A stretch of DNA of 64,000 nt from Dicyema japonicum (Eukaryota > Dicyemida > Rhombozoa > Dicyemidae), in assembly GCA_011109175.1 (NCBI GenBank), contig RDEW01000017.1, positions 310,001 through 374,000 of the forward strand, read 5' to 3'. Shown one piece after another: positions 11,016-21,805 of this stretch; the stretch's first letter is position 1; every line of letters starts with the position of its first letter. Position numbers and translations under genes: made by a program. A model generated the notes under the pieces. It ran no database searches, was not told the DNA's origin, and saw only the letters and a program-made list of their open reading frames with translations.

Positions 11016-11093
11016 CAAACCACAATCTCAAAAACAACAAAAATACGAGTAAATTAATAAAATTAAAACCAAGAAAAGAATGTTATTACTTAA

Positions 11094-12638
11094 TTAATCG
11101 TACCAATACTGGGAATAAGTCGAATACCATATCTGTCCAGAGTGCTCCAGAGACCTACAAGTACAAAAGACATCAAAACCTGATAATATCCGCAAAAGCC
11201 GTAAAAAGGGGTTTCACAATAAGCTTAATGTCATATTTGTCGCACATCTCCTTCACATCCTTAGTCGTTTTGTACAGATTATGACGAGGCATAAGAGGGA
11301 ACAAACTACAGGTCACCAAACCATATACTGATGTTCCACTTGGTGGTTCAAATGTCCAGTAAACCAGTCATTGAAGGCAGACTTTGTGATGTTACAAGAT
11401 GAGTAGATCTGTTGCACAAACCACGGTCGGTCAGCGTCGTGTTCAATAGGCATTGGGATATGGTTCGACTGGGTGACCCACACAAAGTTGTGACTTTCAA
11501 AGCACCTCACCAAAAAGTAGAACAGAATGACAGAGGTCACAGACTCTCCCAAAACCCAGTAAAAGGTCAGCCCAAACCTAATGAAGAAACTGCCCAGAAT
11601 TAATAGGTCCTGCAATCCAAGGAAACCAACTAACCTTCCAGGCCTTCTGGTACACACAGTAGTACAGTATCATGATTTGGGAAATACAAAGGGAACAGCA
11701 GAGGAGGAAGAGCTAGAAATTAAGAACACGCGTACTTGCAAAGAAATATCTATGCTGATAGTTATACGGAAGTGAATTTTTTCTCGTTTTAGCGACCTCA
11801 ATTGGCATGACTTGGCCCACGACCAACAGCATGTCCAACCGAACATCAGGGTCTTTCCCAATCTATGGATATTACGACAGTTTCCTACCACGTTGGGCTT
11901 CCCGTGATGTCTGTTGTGCATGTGCTTCCACCACGTCGAGGAAGCGCCCTGGAATTACAGATTAGAGAACCTTAAAGAATCCAACTAACAAATGGTGAGC
12001 CACTGTGTTAGCAAAGAGAGTCTTAAAGACGGAAAGATGCCCTAAATCGTGCTGAAGCCACCCAGCTTGCACTTGGGCGAATCCGGCGAGGATTACCGCT
12101 GCGATGTAGGCTAGCCAGGAAGTCGACTTGAAGTAGTAAAGGACATAAACGGCCGATACTTCCATCAGAATAATATGGATAATGTTCCACAAGTAAAAGA
12201 AAATGCTCGGTTTGAATAATCCCTGAAGTGAGAAAGCCGGGTACCTCTCTTTCAAACTTTTTCCGCAATTGGACAAAGTCCCTGCGGATGTCGTAGTCGA
12301 CACTGTCAACGGTCTCCACATAACCGATGTGAAAGTTCTTCATTAGTTTGTAAACAGACTTGACATCTGGATGGAAGGCATAAAAAGCATCCTATCGATT
12401 ATTAAGAAGAGAGAACTGTGCAGTCTTGTCCAGAGGAGTTTTCAATCACTTTATGCCCCCCGGGGTGTCTTCGAATCCAATTTGTCACATCATAGACACA
12501 GTTATCTATCACAAGCCACCTATGTGATCGAGTGTTATTAGTCCTTATTTCATCCCAGGAGTAATATGGGAGGGTCTTGTTCAACCCGGCTTGAGAAGTT
12601 TGATCTTCACCTTTCCTTAAGTCACCACCTCTTCCCAT
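11094..12638 (-). CDS. Front-end fatty acyl desaturase with N-terminal cytochrome b5 domain
   Basis: An ER-membrane enzyme introducing a double bond between an existing one and the carboxyl end of a fatty acyl chain (delta-5/delta-6 type, FADS1/2-like), fed electrons by its own cytochrome b5 domain. Seen: b5 domain at residues about 20-75 with heme ligand motif HPGG; His boxes QHDLGH, HNRHHG and HQVEHHLFP (the Q/H-x2-HH type that marks front-end desaturases, here V for I); several hydrophobic helices. Nine exons join across introns 12392-12416, 12223-12244, 11949-11970, 11863-11888, 11713-11739 (GC-AG), 11610-11634, 11306-11328 and 11155-11179 (22-27 nt). Coding length is 449 residues plus stop, the family's usual size. 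Intron 11306-11328 splits the first His codon of the last box. The gene looks intact; regiospecificity cannot be read from sequence. Confidence 0.96.
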
Positions 12639-14175
12639 TTAAAAATTTTGCTGGATTTTAATTTTAAAATTATATTTTATTTTTATTAAATATAATTTTA
12701 ATTAAAATGAATTGTAATCAAAATTCTTAAATATCGTTTTTTCTTATCTATAACTGCTATGGGAGAGTTTAATTGCTAGCATTTTTGAAGTTACGTGACA
12801 CTTGGCCATAATTTTGTTGAAAAATGCCAAAACAAAACTCTTTTGTTTTTCGGTTTCCTTGGAGTTTGTCAAATATTTGTATACCGAATTTCAATATAAA
12901 CGTTATTGTGCTAATTTTTACTGCTAACCGCAACCTATCCCTGATAAGTGATAAAAATTCTCTAAGGAGTTCTAGCTAATATAACTCTAACCATCGATCT
13001 CTGCTGGCATAATGGATAGGCGCCAAATTGAAATATTTATTTTTTTGAATGATTCTTACATTAGGGGATGCCTTTATACATTGATCATTTACTCCATAAA
13101 TAAACTAATTTTAAAAATCAGGGTCAGTTATTACTCGATCCTTATTTGTCCGATAATGCAGTCAACAGTCCTTGAACTTCAATAGCTGTCCTCAAAACAC
13201 CCGGTTTTGGATCCACGTCAGAATGAACTGGATCGACTCGATGACCGTTGAATTGGGATATCTTCATTATTTTGACACTCAATTAAAGAGGTCGCATATA
13301 GGTCACCCGCAAAGACAGAAGCCATCAATCAGCACATCACTGCTACCCACCAGGTCGAACGAGTCCTTTCTGCTCTGCTATTTTTAATTCCTAAAAAGTT
13401 TCTATCCAAGGAAAGGCCCATTGCCTGGTCGTCGTACGAAAAGGATCTCTTTTTTCCCTACTTCACTGAAGGAGTTCCCGCAATGGTGGATGTGGATTGG
13501 ACATGATTTTAATTCTTGGATTATCGCATAAAATTTGATACAATTTGGCGATTATGCTTATAACTTAAGTTGGCAAGATGGTTATGGGCAGCTGCTCTAC
13601 TGTGACTCCAATTACTATTACTTATGCTAGCATTTTGGAGTCATGTAGTGCTTCATGGCTCAAGGGGATTTCTCAAATAGTCTTCAGAATTGTGTTTAGC
13701 CAGAGTGGCAGATTCAACTGTTTGAAAGTTTCTCCGAATTTTCTTAGAGAACACAAGTTTTTTCTCTGGATATTTGTGATGCCATTAACTTGAATACTGA
13801 GAAGGTTTAAGTTAAAAAAAGAAATACGAGACCTTTGGTGGACAGTTCATCTTAACACCGTTTGAATCGAAACCTCGAGAGTTATTGAATTCAACTCAGA
13901 AGGGACAGTCTGGAAGAGGGATGATTGATTAAGCGCATTTCCATACAAATCGATCGAGGAGATTCGCTTAATCATGAGAGCTGTTACCTAGCAATTATAG
14001 TATTTGGTTACCCCGTCATCATTATGTAGGAAGTTCAAGTGAGATTGCTGGGTGCTCCAATGAGTCCCTTAGATCATTTTTAATTTATTAATCTCGGATC
14101 TACAAGAAAAAGGATGAGTTAGCGTTCAAAATAAGTCATCCCGATGTCCATACCAGACTTTCCTACTATTTGTTT
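12639..14175. other. Intergenic; one unassigned open frame
   Basis: 12640-13280 is AT-rich with no coding signal and presumably includes the desaturase promoter. The plus frame 13285-13504 is open for 72 codons (KTEAINQHITATHQVERVLS then KERPIAWSSYEKDLFFPYF) but I cannot name it, and I could not join it to a neighbouring exon. 13510-14175 shows nothing supportable. Confidence 0.3.
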
Positions 14176-14179
14176 TGAA

Positions 14180-15100
14180 ATCTTGAATTAATCTCCAGAA
14201 AGGGGTAGGTTTCTTCTCGTATCTTAGGCGGACTTCCAGATATAATCTAACTTCCAGGCAAATGGGTTGTTTAAAAAACTGCCACGTCGAAGAAATCTTA
14301 CTGCCGTTCAGTGAGGCATTCCATGATTGGTGAGACGTTTAGCGTTTTCTGAGCAGCGACGTGGGGGTCTGTTTCGAGAATCTCTAAAATATTCTAAGAC
14401 TTTGGTTTTGTATCACCTCCAATTTGCTCTGCGTTGGAAGTGGGACAATCCATGCTGAACAAGCGTATTCTAAAATAAATTGCTTAAAAGCTCCAACAAA
14501 GGGATGAGAGATAACGGATATGGGAAAAAGCGTTAAGAATGCCCATTTTATTTTTACCCTCGAGGCAACCAGGTCGCTTGTATGTGAATGAACTGCGGGT
14601 TCAGGATGACTTCCAAAATGAAGGGGGAATTCTTAGTGATTCCGGGAATCATAAAAATTGATTGCTGGTGTTATCCGTGTCTTTTTCCGTGAAAAGGTGA
14701 ACGCTGTTACATGTGATTTACCTGGTGGGACTTTTAGGCGGTTCTTCAAAAACCAAGAACCACCATGAACTGAGTTTGTGGTGAATAGACGTCATGAAGA
14801 TTTTGCGGTTAGGATCTTCCGGAAGACTGAATCAAAAGAGCTTCCTTATAGATGGAGGAGCCTTTTCCAGATCGGCTTCCCAGCATTCTTTGTTATGTCT
14901 TGTGATGTTCACCATTCTTTCTCTTCTTTCCATGACACCGGAAGTCTCCATCGCAATTGGCACGAAATGATATTTTTCTTAATGTATTTACGGATTTTCC
15001 AGTTTCTTTAGTTTTGATATCTTCTCATTGACGTTTACTGACTTTCTGTGGATGTTCATTAGTTCAGACTCATTGGTGCTCCTGTTCCAGAAGGTGCCAA
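14180..15100 (-). mobile_element. LINE reverse transcriptase debris
   Basis: Minus-strand translations resemble the C-terminal part of the LINE reverse transcriptases found elsewhere here (PHVAAQKTLNV, CPTSNAEQ) with many stops and shifts. Confidence 0.35.
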
Positions 15101-15224
15101 TGTTCTTTGATACCCTTAGAGTCATTGCTCCTGTCAAGAAGGCAATAAGAGTTTTTGTTGATTAACTTAATTATTATTATTACCTCCAAGATCACTGGGT
15201 CAAAGAGAAAAAATAAAAGGTTCT

Positions 15225-15800
15225 CAACTAACTAAGTGATCCCAGACCGACAAGGGAGAGGACGAATCCGGTGGGGTCGAGAATCCTGAACAGTTCTTCT
15301 CATTGGACATGGCATCTGCTCAAAATTTCTGCATGATTGTAGATATTTCGATAGTGTATGGAATAGAGGGCAGCTCGGTAGACTAGCCTCTTTTAAGAGT
15401 TTCCGTTGTAATTCGATTAAGAGATTTTCAATGGGCTGGATTATGTGTTCCGGTCCAATTATCCTTATTAACTTAGTAAATTGATTATTACTTAATTTTA
15501 AGGCTTTTTTTATTGTAATTTGATTAAATTGCTCTTTGAGAATATATTTATTAGAATCTCTTCCCTTTGACTCCAAGGAGCTTGATTGTCAGCGTGCGAC
15601 ATGTGTTTCACCATCTCTGGTGGCTCCAAAAAGAACCATTAGGAAACAACATCCAGAGAAGTTCGCCCTGTACAGCACTTACTTCAAGTCAGAGCATGTT
15701 AAGACTGCTGAAGAAGGCCGGGATCACCTGAATTTTATCATTCTGGCTATGACGGTGTTTTGTGGTTCAATAAATTTAAAATTTATTAGAATAATATAGT
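15225..15800. mobile_element. Two opposed LINE 3' ends
   Basis: 15225-15576 is a minus-strand open frame (114 codons) ending SGIT with the GGGATCACTTAGTTAG-type terminus. 15580-15800 is a plus copy of another LINE tail ending GAAGGCCGGGATCACCTGA. The two families meet at about 15577. Confidence 0.5.
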
Positions 15801-16308
15801 GGTGACATTTCCTTATGCGAAAAAGCATCTACCAAAACCCAATAAAAGTTCCTCCCAGTTTATGGTGCAAAATCACCGTTTGAAATCAACTTATTTATCT
15901 GGACAAAAGCCTATTATTAAGAATGTTCTAGAATTATTTTTTCAACACAGATTAAGTTAATCCAATTTGGGCCAGAAGAAATTCGAACCCAGACATTAGC
16001 ACATTCAATGCCTTTTTATTTGAAAACGACGTTTTATGAGTCCATTAACACAATAAAGTAAAGAGTGATCTTTTTTGGACGTCGACGTTGGACGGATCCA
16101 ATGGCGCCTCTAAGAATTGAGGAAAACAAAGAGCAGAGTAAGAGACTCCACAACAAATCGAATGAAGCAATCGTATCCTTTTATGAGAAAGGACAAACAT
16201 TAATTCCCACAATTGATCAAAAATCATTGTTCTCAAAAATCAATATTTAAAATAATTCAAACAGCCATTCTGCATCGAACAGGCCATAACAACCAGGGAC
16301 TTTCAAAG
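15801..16308 (+). mobile_element. LINE fragment
   Basis: 15970-16040 matches 41130-41190 (CATTCAATGC-TTTTTAT and the AGTCCATTAA block). 16065-16250 is an open frame rich in charged residues (EENKEQSKRL) that I cannot assign. Confidence 0.35.
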
Positions 16309-17500
16309 TCATACAAATCCAAAGACTTTGTCATGTTTGGTATCAGTTACTGCCACAAACTTGAACAACTCCCCTATTTTATCCATCAGCATTCCGTATT
16401 GTCCAATAAGCACCTTCTCGTTTTCAGAGCTGCCTAACAAGACCTTCAGTCGGTCTTCAATTCCCATCTCTCGTAGAAACTCTGCCTGCGATTGAGACCC
16501 GTAGTACTTTACTAAAATGACTCACACATGCTAACCACGAGGACCGAAAGCTCTCTTCAAAGCAGCAAAGTCAACGTCCGCAGTGAGGTCACTCTCACCC
16601 ACAAACTCCAGAGGATTCGACAGTTTATGCTGTCTATAAGCCTAAGACTGAGAAGTAAACAAACTCTGAACGTGCTACCACAGCATCCAACACGACCGTA
16701 GTCACAAATCAGAGCCAACCCCCCATTTTTAGAGATTTTCTCTGAAATCTCCGTTGCTATGGTGAAAGTCTTGGGGGAGATTTCGACCACACTGTTGAAC
16801 TGCGCTTGTCGCAAAAATATATTTTCGTCAACATTTTCACGACTTAGAGCTGTTTTATGTGGAGACAAGACATATTCCAGTTTATCCCCCTTGAGACTTA
16901 TCAAGAGCTCGTGCCAAGTGTGGTCTTTGCAGTACTGCATGCTAAGAACTCCAAATACCACGAAGTGACGAATTGGGAGAGCATCGAAGAATTCGTTGGC
17001 AATAAAAACACTATATTTGTCAGGAATTGTGTAAATATTGTCATGCCACGTGACATTGACTCCCATAATATTCTGTTTCTGACATCTTCGCAGAATAGGA
17101 CTCACCTCTACAAGATGGACTTCGACATCAGAGAGGACCAGGAATTTGGCCATAACCTACATGTTTATAGGATCAAACTCTAATAATGTCCTGCATTAGA
17201 ATCCCATTTCCAGGGCCTAATTCAACCAGTTGGATTTTGTCGAGATCTCTGGGTACCTTGGAGAGTTCATTAACTATCCAAACACCCACCATCTGCCTTA
17301 ACACGCTTATTATACCTCGCCAAACATCTGACTCATTTCCGGAGCTGTGATGAAATCCCGTCCTATGGGAGAACGTTTACAATAGTATCCCTTTAGTGAT
17401 TATTCTCACAGACCTCATTTCCCCCAATCAGTACCTCTTCCATAAATCTCGCTATACTTATTGGCCCAAAGGCCCTTATTAACCGAGATACCCTTTCCAT
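16309..17500 (-). CDS. NDUFAF7: NDUFAF7 (MidA-type arginine methyltransferase), 7 exons
   Basis: A mitochondrial class I methyltransferase that symmetrically dimethylates an arginine of NDUFS2 during early complex I assembly. Seen in order: GYYCKR, DFITAPEMSQMFGE, SAM-binding VELGPGNG, VHLVEVSP, IANEFFDALPIRHF, GGLALICDYG, then the C-terminal block LTADVDFAALKRAFG and MGIEDRL. Introns: 17391-17413, 17293-17315, 17157-17178, 16935-16958, 16642-16664 and 16512-16535 (22-24 nt). The joined frame is exactly 350 residues plus stop (human 441; bacterial and fungal forms nearer 350-400). The ATG at 17500 opens 20 residues before the conserved region and gives only a short amphipathic start, so the targeting signal is weak or an upstream start is missed. 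It shares a 111-bp spacer with the divergent gene at 17612. Confidence 0.95.
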
Positions 17501-17611
17501 TAATTATCCACCTGAACAGAATTCAAATTGACCTTTAATTTAATTGCCAATTAAATGGATATTGATTAATATTAATAATATAATAAATACTTCGTCAACG
17601 GCATTAAATTA
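17501..17611. promoter_or_regulatory. Putative bidirectional promoter
   Basis: Only 111 bp separate the divergent start codons of NDUFAF7 and the secreted-protein gene. The spacer is AT-rich (TTAATATTAATAATATAATA) with no clear TATA box position. Shared promoter activity is inferred from geometry only. Confidence 0.4.
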
Positions 17612-17929
17612 ATGAGTTTACTTATTATTTATTTGAGTTTCTTTTTATCACAATCCCATATCGCCTATTTACCCGAGGAAAATCAAAACAATGAGGATTT
17701 ATGTGATGAACATCCCGAAAGATGTGCTGATGAAGCACAAAACTACGAGCAATTATATGATTCTGTCCAAAAAATCATGTACATGAGAGATAGAGGGAAA
17801 TATATTCCGAAATATTCTTATTTCAAAGATGAACACATTGATAAAATTATGGACCTCATAGAACTGATTCACCTCAAAAATAGACTCAATCAACATAAGA
17901 ATTCATATAGGTTAAACAGAACATATTAA
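17612..17929 (+). CDS. Small secreted protein, 105 residues
   Basis: Not recognised. A single open frame starts at an ATG with a clear signal peptide (MSLLIIYLSFFLSQSHIAYL), followed by an acidic stretch with two Cys (DLCDEHPERCADE) and a charged helical C-terminus (HIDKIMDLIELIHLKNRL). No dibasic processing series is obvious apart from single Lys-Asn/Arg sites, so a neuropeptide precursor is only a possibility. Intronless, unlike its neighbours. It lies head to head with NDUFAF7. Confidence 0.6.
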   Translation: MSLLIIYLSFFLSQSHIAYLPEENQNNEDLCDEHPERCADEAQNYEQLYDSVQKIMYMRDRGKYIPKYSYFKDEHIDKIMDLIELIHLKNRLNQHKNSYRLNRTY

Positions 17930-18470
17930 TTACCATTAACTCTAAAATACTTAATTCTATGTTTTTACAATTATTTCTTTCCTTTTGCTGCTACAAAGCC
18001 CCTAGTCTAGGACGTCACGTGTACGGAACATTTTTGCTTTAAACAGCCTGCTACCAATGCCTGTTCAGTCTCTGGAAAAGCCGAGATATTAAATATGGTA
18101 AGTAGTCTGACCTTCTCGGTTATGTAACGTTTGTTTCTCTCGCTGTGGAAACTTCGGGAACCTTCGGACATTCGTTCTACGGTTTTTTTGCAAAAAACAC
18201 GGAAACCAAATCTCAGTTCGCTCAGAGAACCTTCGCACACGTTGTTAGCTTTTCTGGCGGACTCGCACAAAGTGCGTCATAAAAGCGCTCTCAAAAGTTC
18301 TCTCGAACACAGTTGCTTATATGTATGCGTGAATATTTCTACCAACTTCCAACTGTCTCAAGTACCTCCTGTGGAGTTTAGCAACGATAAATCACATGTC
18401 ATGACGTAAGAGATAACATATACTTTGATCGATTTATTATCCCAAATTCGTTTGGGAGTAATGAATACTT
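17930..18470. other. Unassigned sequence
   Basis: Less AT-rich than its surroundings and open in two opposed frames (minus 18007-18270, plus 18131-18409). No domain recognised. Could be an old transposon or an unresolved exon. Confidence 0.3.
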
Positions 18471-18479
18471 CCACTTCTT

Positions 18480-18795
18480 CTATACCTCAGCTGTACGGAA
18501 ATTCTTGTTTCTCCAAAATAAGTAGATAGTCCGTGATATACATGAAAGGGGTTTTATCCAGTTCCCCAGTCGGAGAGGGACACATCCTTTCCAAACATTA
18601 CGTCCATTCATTTTCGCCATTGCAAAAACTCCACCACTGGAGTTGGGAAGAGAGACCCTGTTTGGATCTCGGCCAGGCATTTGGCGTCTCCTGAGTCAAG
18701 TAGAATCCATGACGCCCCAACTCATAACCTTTAAATTCGTAAATAATCATGGACATGGTCCAAGGTAATGGCCACTGTCTCTTGCGGTGGACCAT
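18480..18795 (-). repeat. Dispersed retroelement segment (WRHWIHITRETPNA family)
   Basis: The minus frame GRHGFYLTQETPNAWPRSKQ matches RHWIHITRETPNARAEFKKI at 50685-50963, and the DNA word GGCCAGGCATT-GGCGTCTCCTGAG also recurs near 2580. Likely part of a retroelement ORF, element unknown. Confidence 0.45.
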
Positions 18796-18799
18796 GATT

Positions 18800-19245
18800 T
18801 GTTACTTGTTTAGTTATTTAGCTAAAAGCACTCCCGCGTTTACCACAAGTATATGCAGCCTTCCCCACTATCCTCGCTTGTGTCATACTCGCTATCGTAC
18901 TCTCCACTAGTTTCTTCCACCATAGAGTAGACACCCTGGGAGTCCAATAAAGAAAATATATTAGTTAGTTAGTTCCCCCGACCTCACTAACATATAGGAG
19001 GCCTGCTGCTATCAAACGTCTAGCTGATAGTGTTAGAATCCCCCATATGTCCCTTAGTTTCATTGGAAGTCTTTTCCGGAAAGGATTTGATTTATAATAT
19101 CCCTAAGCTGTTCAGGTGAGTGAAGTCAAGACTCTGATCCATTTCAGAAGTGAAAATGTCCAGAGAGGATTCTTCTGAAATCTCTATCAAAAGAAGTGTC
19201 AACCACTCAACGGCTAATATCGTCATTCTCTCCATAATTCAAGAT
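18800..19245. repeat. Dispersed non-coding repeat
   Basis: AGCACTCCCGCGTT, CACTATCC, TTTCTTCCACC and GTGTCAACCACTCAAC blocks recur in the same order at 29450-29620 and 59380-59610. Three diverged copies. No coding potential or terminal structure seen. Confidence 0.5.
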
Positions 19246-19295
19246 ATCTCACAAATAATTTTCAAATTCAATTATGTAGATCGACAATTTTCAAA

Positions 19296-20926
19296 ATGAT
19301 ACAAAAATATGAACAATTTAAGCAATATTGCAATATCCCGATAAAGCAATTACTGGAGATATATAAACTAAGATTTATCGGACATTTAATGGAGAGTACA
19401 GTAGCAGTGCCACAACTAACAGATTCTACGGAAAAACCAAGAAATGTCAATAAAAAGAAAATCAGGACACTAAAAACGACAGAAGGACTGAATAATATAC
19501 CCATGAGTCAATTTGAACTTGATAATAAGAAAAACAAAATTTCAAGATATCGAAGAATCAAAATGCAAATTAATAAACTTTCAAAAATCATTCCCAAATC
19601 ACTCTCCGAGAGCGTAACCCGTTCTCCAAAAATAACGAAAGCTCTATAGGATTGCCTGAAAATAATGAAAAAACACAGGATTTTAAAGGATTGCCTGAAA
19701 ATAATGAAAAAACACAGGATTTTAGAGGATTTCCTAAAAATAATGAAAAAACACAGGATTCTAAAGGATTTCCTAAAAATAATGAAAAAACACAGGATTC
19801 TAAAGGATTTCCTAAAAATAATGAAAAAACACAGGATTCTAAAGGATCGTCTGAAAATAATGAAAAAGCACAGGATTCTAAAGGATCGCCTGAGAATGAT
19901 GAAAAAGCACAGGATTCTAAAGGATCGCCTGAGAATGATGAAAAAACACTGGATTCTAAAGGATCTCCACAGAGTAAAGCCAAAGGAAAGTTCAAAGTCA
20001 AAGTACAAGAAAGCCTAAAAAAAGCGATGTCCGCATTTGGGAAAAATATCAAAAGAAGAAAGCTCCAAAAGCCAGAGAAAGCTAAAGAGAAAGTTGAGGA
20101 GCCAACTGAGTGTTTACCAAACAATGAAGGTACAGTGCTACCTGCTACAGTCGACGAAAGCACTGTAGTGGTTCCTGACCTTGTGTCAGGTTAATCTTTT
20201 AAAGAACCTTAGATTGGTCCCAGGATAACAAATCTGACAATTCTATCAAATTTCAAATTAAGGCCCCATTAAATGCTGTCATCTGGCCGGAAGAAACTGA
20301 TCCAATTAACGAGGGCATACCAACAGAGGAACCGATGAACTTTGGTAACAGAGAATTTAATACTGCAGATGTATTGACTAATGAGATCGAGGATTTCTCT
20401 TTAAAAAAAGTAGACGTGTTTACGAATGCCCTTACCGATGTGCAAACTGAGGGATCAATATCTAAACTGACAAATAGTGACATTTCTAAAAACACCAAAT
20501 TTCCAAAAAAAGGAAAATCATTATATATGGGGATTTTAATGATGCTTTTTGGTGATTACTGTTGAAATAAACCTAGGTCTAATATTCATCTCTTCACTGG
20601 CCACGTTTGGAGCCTTGAAACTGAGGAAAGACAAGGTCTGCGAGGTATTTAATGTCAAATCAAACATACACGGATTCAATCGCGAAATCAGGTTTAATTC
20701 AGTCGTCAATAAAAAATGGATGTCCTATTTGGATACACTGACTAATAACCCCAAAATATTTTATGGAAATGACCATACAAGTATCGGCAACGTTGGAAAT
20801 GGCTACTATATTGTCAGCGGACTGGACAATCGCAGAAATCATACGATGTACAACATCGGAGACATGGAAAACAAGTCGGTGGACGATAAAGTAGAGCTGT
20901 ACTGCCTTAAGTATCGCTCGTCCTAA
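19296..20926 (+). CDS. Single-pass membrane protein with 13-residue tandem repeats
   Basis: Not recognised as a known family. Four exons join across introns 19621-19649 (29 nt), 20190-20212 (23) and 20552-20576 (25) into 517 residues, exactly in frame. Order: a basic N-terminal region; about eight copies of a 13-residue unit close to G-x-P-E-N-N-E-K-T-Q-D-S-K; a Lys-rich segment (KAMSAFGKNIKRRKLQKPEK); an acidic Thr/Asp-rich segment; a transmembrane helix (LYMGILMMLFGLIFISSLAT, split by the third intron); and a C-terminal 110 residues with NxS/T sites and two Cys. There is no N-terminal signal peptide, so the helix is probably a signal anchor with the repeats in the cytosol and the C-terminus outside. 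The start at 19296 is the first ATG in frame. Confidence 0.7.
19650..19966 (+). repeat. 39-bp coding minisatellite
   Basis: Eight near-identical 39-bp units (each beginning GGATTGCCTGAAAATAATGA or a close variant) make the 13-residue repeats of the gene above. Identity is highest in the middle units, the pattern left by unequal exchange. Copy number is likely to vary between individuals. Confidence 0.9.
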
Positions 20927-20949
20927 TTAACTAATTGATTTAGTTGTTT

Positions 20950-21640
20950 TCAGGAAAATTATTTGGTTCGTTTAGTCGCAATCAATTTTGTTGATGAGGC
21001 GTATTATTGCCTTTGAAGGGATTTTCTGGGAAAATTCCCTTTGGGGAAGGGGAGGAGGGTCTTTTAGCTGCTAAGAGAATTGCATCCAAATTCTCCACGA
21101 GGAGGTAACCCACATCGAAATTTGCTAACGCTGAGTTTTGGCTCCTCTCGCCTGACCATCTTGGGGATATTATCAATCAAATCCTTTCCACACCAGAATC
21201 ATCAATGATACTAAGGGACTTGTGGGAGCGCCCAATATTATCTGCTGGGCGCTTGGTAGCGGCTGACCTAGCTAATTAAAATTCTGAGGTCAGGGAACTA
21301 AGATCCTCTTACTACCGGGAGATTAAAGTAATTAGGAACAAACCTGCGTCTTCTTCTCTCGAGCATCAGTTGTCACTCTCCTTTCAGATAAGTCTACCAG
21401 TAACAATGGCTGGGGTTTCTTGTGTTTCCGCAAAACACCGGAAAATTTATTTGGGAAAATGGTTACTCATGCGGATGAATCCAAATCACTCCTAAAGACG
21501 GACCCTGGTAGAGTTCCCCCAAGAAATTCGAGGGTTTATTTCCGAAAGGAGGTGGGATCGCTGACTCGAGGAGAAGTTGGGATCACTTAATTAGCTGGTT
21601 TTGATACCTCCCTACTTGTCGGTTCTGAGGAAGTTATATA
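20950..21640 (+). mobile_element. LINE 3' region relic
   Basis: Plus-strand frames are broken but end at EVGIT followed by GGGATCACTTAATTAGCTGG, the terminus shared by several LINE copies here. Confidence 0.45.
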
Positions 21641-21805
21641 TGAAGGGGGAGTCGAGTAAAGAGTTTAGACACAGCAAACGAATCACACGAATGGCCTTTC
21701 TCATAATGTTTCATCGTACACAACCTCGTTTCATCACAAACACTTAAGAAACGGCGAATTCTAGAGTTGAATTTGAAAAAATAAAAAATAAACTCAAAAA
21801 TTAAT

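Noticed and set aside
11094-12638. Nucleomorph or ciliate origin of the DNA because of tiny introns
   Set aside because: Chlorarachniophyte nucleomorphs (18-21 nt introns) and ciliates lack Ig receptors, FAM187, GAL3ST, GCNT and ZBED hAT elements. Stop codons are all standard.
16309-17500. Bacterial origin of the methyltransferase (MidA)
   Set aside because: It has six introns of the local type and an NDUFAF7-like C-terminal block. The bacterial resemblance is the known shared ancestry of the family.
18007-18409. Host gene in the less AT-rich stretch
   Set aside because: Both strands are open, no domain appears on either, and no intron chain extends it. Left as unassigned.
19650-19966. CRISPR-like array of regular 39-bp units
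   Set aside because: The units are directly adjacent with no unique spacers, remain in one reading frame and lie in a eukaryotic exon. This is a coding minisatellite.
19508-20163. Long antisense frames over the repeat region (up to 191 codons)
   Set aside because: They exist only because a 39-bp repeat free of stops on one strand is also open in other frames. The plus-strand frame alone joins to exons with a TM segment.
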